NCBI GenBank assembly: GCA_937920555.1
Contig: CAKZTM010000006.1
Span: forward strand, 23,095 to 87,094
Length of the DNA stretch: 64,000 nt
Direction: 5' to 3'
DNA from: an uncultured Paracoccaceae bacterium
Lineage (GTDB): Bacteria > Pseudomonadota > Alphaproteobacteria > Rhodobacterales > Rhodobacteraceae
Shown here: in pieces, positions 57,190 to 64,000 of the stretch
How positions within the stretch are numbered: the first letter of the stretch is position 1
Layout of the letters: the number at the start of each line of letters is the position of its first letter
Made by a program: the position numbers and the translations under genes
The notes under the pieces: model-generated
Told to the model about the DNA's origin: nothing
The model's input: only the letters and a program-made list of their open reading frames with translations
The model's database searches: none

Positions 57190-59267
57190 CCATGCAACAA
57201 GCGCAGACGCCTGAGCAACGGCCTCTTTACTTGCCTGTGGTGATCATGTGCGCAGGCGTTCTGCTGGCAGCATTTGGCGCAACTGGCCTCTTATCCGCAG
57301 CGTTCCACGCCTTTACCCCGAAACTGTCATGGTTCGTGACCGTGGCCGGTATCGCGATCACGGGTCTGGGATGGTCCGGGCTTAAAGGCAGCTGGTCCTT
57401 TGGCGCGCTGTTCACAGCCCTGTTTTTGGGCGGGGCCGCACAATTGTGGATGACCGAACCCTTGTGGTTCCCGGCACTTCGCTTTCGACCCGATGACACC
57501 CTTGACCTGATCATGATCGGCCTGATCGGCCTGCAAGGGCTCACAAGCCTGTTTTTCCTGCTCAAAACAGGGGCAATGGCCGCAGTGGGTCGCTTCACCC
57601 AGACCTTTGGGTCCATCCGCATCATCGTGTTTCTCGGCCTTGCGGGCATGTTTGCAGTCTCCCCTTTGGGCTATCTGAGCTATGGCGGGATCATAGCCTA
57701 TATCACGCATCTCATCGCAGGCGCCGCGATGATTGTGCTCAACCTGATGACCGTTGCCGCACTCCTGCGTGTGCGCGGCCCCGGATTGGGCAGCAGCACA
57801 TTTCACCCGCTGGTTCCTGCGCTTTTCGCCCTTATCGTCTCATCCGCCTTGGCATGGCTGGCCTTTGAGCGTCTGCCCCATGTGGAAGACGAAGTGGCCT
57901 TCCTGTTTCAAGCCCGGACTTTTGCAGGTGGCGGGCTGACCGTACCCGCACCGCCCGAGGCGGCAATCCCCGGATTGGAACACTACCTGTTGGACATTCG
58001 CGATGGCCGTTGGTTCGCGACCACACCGCCGGGATGGACCGCCCTGCTGGCCGTTGGCGTCCTGCTTGGTGCGCCTTGGATTATCAATCCGCTCTTGGCC
58101 TTTGGGTCTGTGCTTCTGGCTCATAATATCACCCTCAGGATCGCCGGCGACACGACCGCGAAATTGGTGGCCCTGTTGATGGCCGCATCCCCTTGGCTTC
58201 TGGGGACAGCCGCATCCCTAATGCCCCATATGATAACCCTGTTCCTGACCCTGTTTGCATGGTGGGCGCTGCTCCACAGCCGAAGCGCAGGCACCCGCAT
58301 TTTGCTGTGGTCCGTGCTTGCCGGTGTGGCCATGGGCTGGATTTTTGCCACCCGCCAGTTGGAAGGGCTGATTTTGGGCAGCCTCACCGGGCTGTGGCTT
58401 CTGACCCTCATTCGCGAGCGCGGCGGCATGCCACGCGTGGCCCTTTACGGTATGGGCTGCCTTTTCGCAGGCGGCATGTATCTGTGGTTCAACTATGCCA
58501 TGACCGGCGACCTGCTCTTGGATCCGCTCAAACGCTACCTCAACGACAGTTGGGGACAAGGCGCCAATGGCTATGGATTTGGCCCAGAAATCGGACCGCC
58601 CGGCGGCTGGGGCGCACTCGACCTCTCACCGGGCCACTCGGTCTATGAGGGGCTTGTTAATCTGGTCAACAATATGTCGGCCCTGTCCATTGAATATCTG
58701 GGCTGGGGCACAGGATCACTCGCCCTGTTTTGGGTCTATATCCTCTACGCGCGCCCAACGAAATTCGAACTGGCGCTAATGGCGATCTCCGCCCTCGTGA
58801 TTGCCGCACTCTTTCTCTATTGGTTCTCCGGCAGCTTCTATATTGGACCACGCTATTGGTTCAGCGCGTTTTTCCCACTCTTGGTCCTGTCCGCAAAAGG
58901 CTTTTTTCTGCTCCAAGAGCGGCTTGCAAAACTTGATATCACCGCCGAGACATCCGGCGCCGTTCTGATCGTCCTTTGCCTGTTTGGTACGTCCGTTTTC
59001 ACAACATGGCGGGGGGTCGAGAAATATCACGAATACGGCAATTTCCACACCTTCCCCCGTGATGCAAAAGCAGGCGGCGAATTGGGAAGTGCGATTGTTT
59101 TCTTTGACACCGAAACCGTCGATTACGGGTCAGCATTTGCCGAAAACGACCCTTGGATGGACCCGGATCAGCCCTTGTTCATTCGCGACTTGGGTGCTGA
59201 GATTAATACCGAGGTGATCAATGCCATGCCCGGTCGCTCCGTGACGTATTTGAAAAACGGGGACTAA
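57186..59267 (+). CDS. Multi-pass membrane protein, probable GT-C-type glycosyltransferase
   Basis: Many TM helices; FERLPHVEDEVAFLFQARTFAGG periplasmic-loop acidic motif; ATGA overlap with GT2. Confidence 0.75.
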   Translation: MTMQQAQTPEQRPLYLPVVIMCAGVLLAAFGATGLLSAAFHAFTPKLSWFVTVAGIAITGLGWSGLKGSWSFGALFTALFLGGAAQLWMTEPLWFPALRFRPDDTLDLIMIGLIGLQGLTSLFFLLKTGAMAAVGRFTQTFGSIRIIVFLGLAGMFAVSPLGYLSYGGIIAYITHLIAGAAMIVLNLMTVAALLRVRGPGLGSSTFHPLVPALFALIVSSALAWLAFERLPHVEDEVAFLFQARTFAGGGLTVPAPPEAAIPGLEHYLLDIRDGRWFATTPPGWTALLAVGVLLGAPWIINPLLAFGSVLLAHNITLRIAGDTTAKLVALLMAASPWLLGTAASLMPHMITLFLTLFAWWALLHSRSAGTRILLWSVLAGVAMGWIFATRQLEGLILGSLTGLWLLTLIRERGGMPRVALYGMGCLFAGGMYLWFNYAMTGDLLLDPLKRYLNDSWGQGANGYGFGPEIGPPGGWGALDLSPGHSVYEGLVNLVNNMSALSIEYLGWGTGSLALFWVYILYARPTKFELALMAISALVIAALFLYWFSGSFYIGPRYWFSAFFPLLVLSAKGFFLLQERLAKLDITAETSGAVLIVLCLFGTSVFTTWRGVEKYHEYGNFHTFPRDAKAGGELGSAIVFFDTETVDYGSAFAENDPWMDPDQPLFIRDLGAEINTEVINAMPGRSVTYLKNGD

Positions 59268-59366
59268 AGCGTTTTGCCTTTACCCTGAGACTGAATGCAT
59301 CACCGAACGGGTTGAAATCTTGGGTTTCAGAAACCTGTAGGTGGTTCCGGGTCTCTTGCGGAACGC

Positions 59367-59777
59367 CTAGCCCTTGCCGCCGAAAATCGGAACCCGCCCG
59401 GTCAACACATAAGAGATCAAAAAGAACGTGGGCACAGCCATGATCACCGCCAAAATGGGCTGGGCGACAAACTTGGACACACCTGCGCCAAGCATGAAGT
59501 GAAGCCCGACCGAATTGGCCAAATAGATAATGAAGTAAGAGCCCAAATAGGCCGGGAACTTGCCAAAACCTTGCGTCTTGAACACGATCTTTCCGTGGGT
59601 GAAGTAGTTCCAGATTATCCCGATAAAATAGGCCAACGCCAAAGCAGGTTGCGGGGCCATGCCAGCAAGCACCAGAACCTCGTAGACGATCACACCAAAG
59701 GCAGTGTTGAACACCCCGACCACCAAGAACTTTATGAACTGCCAAGCGCCTTGATTGTCCTTTAGACGCCCGATCAT
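59367..59777 (-). CDS. GtrA family flippase-like protein
   Basis: WQFIKFLVVGVFNTAFGVIVYEVLVLAG; YFIGIIWNYFTHGKIVFK. Confidence 0.93.
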   Translation of the reverse strand: MIGRLKDNQGAWQFIKFLVVGVFNTAFGVIVYEVLVLAGMAPQPALALAYFIGIIWNYFTHGKIVFKTQGFGKFPAYLGSYFIIYLANSVGLHFMLGAGVSKFVAQPILAVIMAVPTFFLISYVLTGRVPIFGGKG

Positions 59778-60664
59778 TGGCCTTCGACTTTCAAGACATC
59801 AGCAACACCGGTCTTTATGGTGAACTCCGGCTTGAATCCGACGCCGTCGCGCAATCGCGATACATCCGCCAACACGCAGGCCGCATCGTTTTTGGGGCGC
59901 GGCTTGGCCCCCAAAGACACACGCTCGGGATGCCCCATCTGATTGGACACCTCTTCGATCAACGCCCGCACCGGCGTGGCCTCGCCGCTTGCGACATTAA
60001 TCGCCCCGCTGACATCGCGGTCCAATATCTGAGCCAACGCGCGACCAATATCAGCCGTATGCAAGAAATCACGCTTTTGAAGCCCGTCTGTGCAATCCAC
60101 CGTCTCACCGGCAGAAATCCCCTTGATCAAATCCCCCAAAAGACGCCCTTTAGGCTCTCCGGGGCCGTAACAAAAGAAAATCCGCGCCCAGGCCAGCGAC
60201 AAATTGAGAACCGGCGCCGCCGCCATCAAGGCCATGCCTGTGGTGGCTTTGGCAGCACCGTAAAGGCTATTTTGTCTCAGCGGGCTATTCTCGGTGAGCG
60301 CTGCATCGGTCCAGTCATATTCCGCGCAGGTTCCCGCCGCCACCACGCGCGTGCCACCCGCTTGGGCAAACGCACGCACCAGCCGCAAGGTTGCCGCCGC
60401 CCAATCAAGATTGGCAGGCGAACTCCACCGGTCTTGTGGATGATCATGCCAAGCCAAATGCACCAGATGGGTGATTAGACCGCTTTCAAACACCGCCTTG
60501 GGCTGCTCAGGATCCAAAATATCAATGGCAATGCCCGGCACACCGTCCACATCTCGACCCGAACGGGACCCCGCCAAGACATTGAAGCCCAGCGCTTGCA
60601 ACGGCGCGATGGTTTGCCGCCCAATCAGACCAGTGGCACCAGTCAAAAGGACGGTCTTGCTCAT
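59774..60664 (-). CDS. NAD-dependent epimerase/dehydratase
   Basis: VLLTGATGLIGRQTIAPLQ; YGAAKATTGMAL; downstream Rossmann SDR pattern. Confidence 0.93.
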   Translation of the reverse strand: MSKTVLLTGATGLIGRQTIAPLQALGFNVLAGSRSGRDVDGVPGIAIDILDPEQPKAVFESGLITHLVHLAWHDHPQDRWSSPANLDWAAATLRLVRAFAQAGGTRVVAAGTCAEYDWTDAALTENSPLRQNSLYGAAKATTGMALMAAAPVLNLSLAWARIFFCYGPGEPKGRLLGDLIKGISAGETVDCTDGLQKRDFLHTADIGRALAQILDRDVSGAINVASGEATPVRALIEEVSNQMGHPERVSLGAKPRPKNDAACVLADVSRLRDGVGFKPEFTIKTGVADVLKVEGQ

Positions 60665-61890
60665 CAGATTATCGAAATCTCAGGAACAGCCGTGACAAAT
60701 TGCGTTCCCAGATCGCTGAGTTGCGAGGCAATCTCCGCCTTTAGGTTCCAGGGCAATATCACTACATAATCGGGCTTCATCTCGTAAAGAGCGCTCACAT
60801 CCTTAACCGGTATCTTGGAGCCGGGCAAAAGCGTGTTTTGCTTGGCCGGATTTTTGTCGACACAAACCGAGATTAAATCAGGACCAACTTTGCAGTAGTT
60901 CAAAAGCGTATTGCCCTTGGCAGCCGCCCCGTAAGCCGCAACCGATTTTCCTTCGGCTTTGGCCTGCTTTAGAAACGCAAGCATCCCGTCACGGACGGCC
61001 TCAACCCGGCTGGTAAAGCCAGTGTAGCCGTCAATCCGGTCCAGCTTGGCCGCCGCCTCGTCGGCGCGAACCTTGGCCACGCCCGGACCGGCCACATGAG
61101 ATGCACCGTCCAGACACGCGTAAACCCGAAGCGAGCCTCCATGCGTGTTGAACTCCTCAACCTCAAACACCCGCAACCCGTATTTGGCAAAAATGCCTTC
61201 GACCGCAAGAAGCGAGAGATAGGAATAATGCTCATGATAAATCGTGTCGAACTGCACCTGATTGATCAGGTTCAGCAAATGCGGGAACTCAACCGTGTAA
61301 ATTGCATCGCCCGTTAGCAACTTCGCCACACCGGCCACGAAATCATTGATGTCCGGCACATGTGCCAGAACATTGGCCGAGCAGATCAGATCAGGCCGCT
61401 TTCCGTCATCGAAAAGCTTGGTGGCAACAGCCTCGCCAAAAAACTCGACAATGGTGGGAACGCCGATCTTTTCCGCAGCAGCAGCCACAGAACCAGACGG
61501 CTCCACACCCAAAACCGGCACACCTGCGGCGACGAAATTCTTTAGCAAATAGCCGTCATTTGAGGCGATCTCGATCACCAGACTATCCGCGCCCAAGCCC
61601 AGCTCAGCGGTCATCTTCTGCGCATAAACCCGCGCATGCTCCAACCAACTGGCCGAAAACGACGAGAAATAGGCGTAATCCCCGGTGAAAATCAAATCCG
61701 CAGGCACGTCTTCATCCACCTGCACCAACCAGCAATTCTCACACACACGGGTGTGGAGCGTATATTCCGGCTCCTGCGCGTCGGCCTTATCCATAGGAAC
61801 ATAAGAATTGGCCACGGCTTGGGTTCCCAAATCCACAAAAGTCTGGTCCATCTGCGTTTTACAATGCCGGCACAATCGCGTCTCGCTCAC
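60664..61890 (-). CDS. Zinc-binding class I SAM C-methyltransferase (NDP-sugar C-methyltransferase, TylCIII-like)
   Basis: CRHCKTQMDQTFVDLGTQAVANSY ... CENCWLVQVD; IEIASNDGYLLKNF; YHEHYSYLSL; GTG start inferred. Confidence 0.93.
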   Translation of the reverse strand: MSETRLCRHCKTQMDQTFVDLGTQAVANSYVPMDKADAQEPEYTLHTRVCENCWLVQVDEDVPADLIFTGDYAYFSSFSASWLEHARVYAQKMTAELGLGADSLVIEIASNDGYLLKNFVAAGVPVLGVEPSGSVAAAAEKIGVPTIVEFFGEAVATKLFDDGKRPDLICSANVLAHVPDINDFVAGVAKLLTGDAIYTVEFPHLLNLINQVQFDTIYHEHYSYLSLLAVEGIFAKYGLRVFEVEEFNTHGGSLRVYACLDGASHVAGPGVAKVRADEAAAKLDRIDGYTGFTSRVEAVRDGMLAFLKQAKAEGKSVAAYGAAAKGNTLLNYCKVGPDLISVCVDKNPAKQNTLLPGSKIPVKDVSALYEMKPDYVVILPWNLKAEIASQLSDLGTQFVTAVPEISII

Positions 61891-61904
61891 ACCATTTACT
61901 CCAC

Positions 61905-62681
61905 TTAATCTTTCCAGATTTTCCAAGGGGCAGCGCCCGTGGCCCAATGCTCTTCCAATTCTTGGCGTTCACGGATCGTGTCCATGGGCTGCCAGAACCC
62001 GCGATGTTCATACGCCATCAACTCACCATCTTCCGCGAGCTTCATCAAAGGCGTTCTCTCCCAGATGGTCTTGTCATCGTCCAGATGCTTCGCCACATCG
62101 GGTGAAAGCACAAAATACCCACCGTTGATCAATCCGCCATCGCCCTGCGGCTTTTCCGAAAACTCGGTGACTTGACCATCGGCAATCTCCAACCGCCCAA
62201 AGCGCGCCGCCGGAGGCGTAGCCGTTACGGTCGCAAGCTTGCCGTGGGACTTGTGAAACTCGATGCCTCCGGCCACGTTGATATCGCCAACCCCGTCACC
62301 GTAAGTCATGCAAAACGCTTCTTCGTCCTTGAGCTGAGGCATCACCCGGCGCAAACGCCCACCCGTCATGCTGTCCTGACCGGTATCGATCAAGGTCACG
62401 CGCCAAGGCTCGGTCTGGTTCTGGATCACTTCCATTTTGCCGTCGCGCAAATCAAAGGTCACATCCGCGCCGTGCAGGTAATAATTGGCGAAATATTCCT
62501 TGATCACATAGCCCTTGTATCCAAGGCAGATCACAAAATCATTGATGCCGTGTGCCGCGTAAATCTTCATAATATGCCAAAGGATCGGCCGTCCACCGAT
62601 CTCAACCATTGGCTTTGGAATACGGACCGTCTCTTCGGCAAGTCTGGTGCCGAAACCACCGGCGAGAATCACACATTTCAT
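61905..62681 (-). CDS. rfbF: Glucose-1-phosphate cytidylyltransferase
   Basis: MKCVILAGGFGTRLAEETVRIPKPMVEIGGRPILWHIMKIYAAHG; MTYGDGVGDINV. Confidence 0.97.
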   Translation of the reverse strand: MKCVILAGGFGTRLAEETVRIPKPMVEIGGRPILWHIMKIYAAHGINDFVICLGYKGYVIKEYFANYYLHGADVTFDLRDGKMEVIQNQTEPWRVTLIDTGQDSMTGGRLRRVMPQLKDEEAFCMTYGDGVGDINVAGGIEFHKSHGKLATVTATPPAARFGRLEIADGQVTEFSEKPQGDGGLINGGYFVLSPDVAKHLDDDKTIWERTPLMKLAEDGELMAYEHRGFWQPMDTIRERQELEEHWATGAAPWKIWKD

Positions 62682-62893
62682 GACACGTCTACCCCCTAAA
62701 ATACTGGTGTCCTTTAGCCAACCAGACACGGTGTGTATAGAGTTTAGGAATACATCGCCTCGAAGCGTTACTATTTTGCGTCTTTTTCGACCGAAGAGTT
62801 CGGACCATGTCACACCACAGTTGGAGGAGCCCCTAGGTCCGTGATAGCGAGTGGCTCGAAGATTGGGCCTATTTGGAAAAAAGTGTGAATGTT

Positions 62894-63922
62894 ATGAAAG
62901 TATTGATTGTTGGTCACCGCGGCTACATTGGGCCGGTTGTTGCAAACCATTTTCAAAGCCTGCCGGGCAAAGTCGAGGTCCACGGGATCGACAGCAATTG
63001 GTTTGAGGGCTCTGAGGCGATCCCGTTCCCGTCGGATGCTTTTGCCAGCGAAACCAAGGCGGACACCCGCGACCTGACTGCGGCGGACCTCAAAGGATAT
63101 GACGCGGTCGTGCAACTGGCGGCTGTGTCCAATGACCCAATCGGTAAAGAATTCGAAGGGGCCACCATGGGCATCAATGCCCAGGCCGCGATTGCCACCG
63201 CCAAGCTGGCCAAAGAAGCGGGCGTGAAGCGCTTTGTCTTCGCCTCGTCCTGCTCCATGTATGGGGCAGGCTCCGACAGCCTGCGCAAAGAGACCGACAC
63301 ACTCAATCCCCTGACCGCCTATGCCCGCTCCAAAGTGGCCACCGAGGAGGGTCTGCGCGGCATGGCCACAGACACGTTCATGGTCACAAGCCTGCGCTTT
63401 TCCACCGCTTGCGGCGCCTCGCCTATGCTGCGCCTTGATCTGGTGCTCAATGACTTTGTCGCCACCGCCTTGCGTACCGGCAAGATCGAGGTGCTGTCAG
63501 ATGGCTCCCCGTGGCGGCCGCTCATCCATGTGGAAGACATGGCCCGCGCCATTGAATGGGCCTGCACCCGCGACGGCGAGCGCCATGTGGAGGTCAATGT
63601 AGGCTCCCAAGACTGGACATGGCAGATCGGCCAATTGGCCAAGGATGTGGGCGATGTGCTGGGCGGCGTGGCCGTGGAGATCAACACAGACGCGCAGCCG
63701 GATAACCGCTCCTACAGGGTCGATTTTTCGAAATTTGAGGGCTTGGCCCCGAACCACCAGCCGCAAAAGGACTTCGCCCAAGCGGTGAATGAACTGGCCG
63801 CACAGGTCAAAGCGATGGAGTTTGACGGCCAAGATGTGCGCGGCTCGAAGTTCATAAGGCTCAACATCCTGCGCGGTCTGGTGGGTGAGAATAAGCTCGA
63901 CAAAGACCTGCGCTGGAGTTGA
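62894..63922 (+). CDS. NAD-dependent epimerase/dehydratase
   Basis: MKVLIVGHRGYIGPVVANHF; FASSCSMYGAGSDS; YARSKVATEEGL. Confidence 0.94.
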   Translation: MKVLIVGHRGYIGPVVANHFQSLPGKVEVHGIDSNWFEGSEAIPFPSDAFASETKADTRDLTAADLKGYDAVVQLAAVSNDPIGKEFEGATMGINAQAAIATAKLAKEAGVKRFVFASSCSMYGAGSDSLRKETDTLNPLTAYARSKVATEEGLRGMATDTFMVTSLRFSTACGASPMLRLDLVLNDFVATALRTGKIEVLSDGSPWRPLIHVEDMARAIEWACTRDGERHVEVNVGSQDWTWQIGQLAKDVGDVLGGVAVEINTDAQPDNRSYRVDFSKFEGLAPNHQPQKDFAQAVNELAAQVKAMEFDGQDVRGSKFIRLNILRGLVGENKLDKDLRWS

Positions 63923-64000
63923 TCGCGCGGCTTGGAACACCAAGAACGATCAAAGCCGCCGTTGATAGAGGGCGGCGCATAAACAGGTCACGACCCGGCG

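Noticed and set aside
61905-62813. Full-length GTG-started rfbF ORF (302 aa)
   Set aside because: The family starts at MKCVILAGGFGTR; the 44-residue extension looks non-coding

Overview
The window is about 64 kb of a GC-rich alphaproteobacterial chromosome. Gene content and order suggest Rhodobacteraceae (Roseobacter group). Coding density is high, and I found no rRNA operon, CRISPR array, transposase or prophage. I support about 66 CDS (including one 44-aa CDS missing from the ORF track and one tentative 37-aa ORF), one tRNA-Ser(GCT), several intrinsic terminators and several intergenic repeats or operators. Most genes are housekeeping (hemH, pth, rplY, coaA, trpA, ychF, serB, mscL, rpsU, class II DAHP synthase). 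Accessory blocks are: (i) a secreted PepSY-like protein with duplicated acidic and lysine-rich modules (~4.6-5.4 kb); (ii) a copper-type cluster with a CueR-like regulator and operator (~16-18.5 kb); (iii) a LacI-controlled ABC operon with two unusual permeases and an MGH1-like glycosidase (~19.4-26.7 kb); (iv) a large chimeric PilM/GspL-like plus GspC/PilP-like protein (37.5-40.2 kb); (v) an SDR / ACAD10-11-like / APH kinase / small-protein cluster resembling the lva 4-hydroxyacid pathway (52.8-56.1 kb); (vi) a Gtr-like glycosylation trio followed by a CDP-sugar / C-methyl-sugar cluster (56.2-63.9 kb). A 32-bp intergenic element occurs three times, two copies with a perfect palindrome. Product names come from motif recognition in the translations, not database searches.
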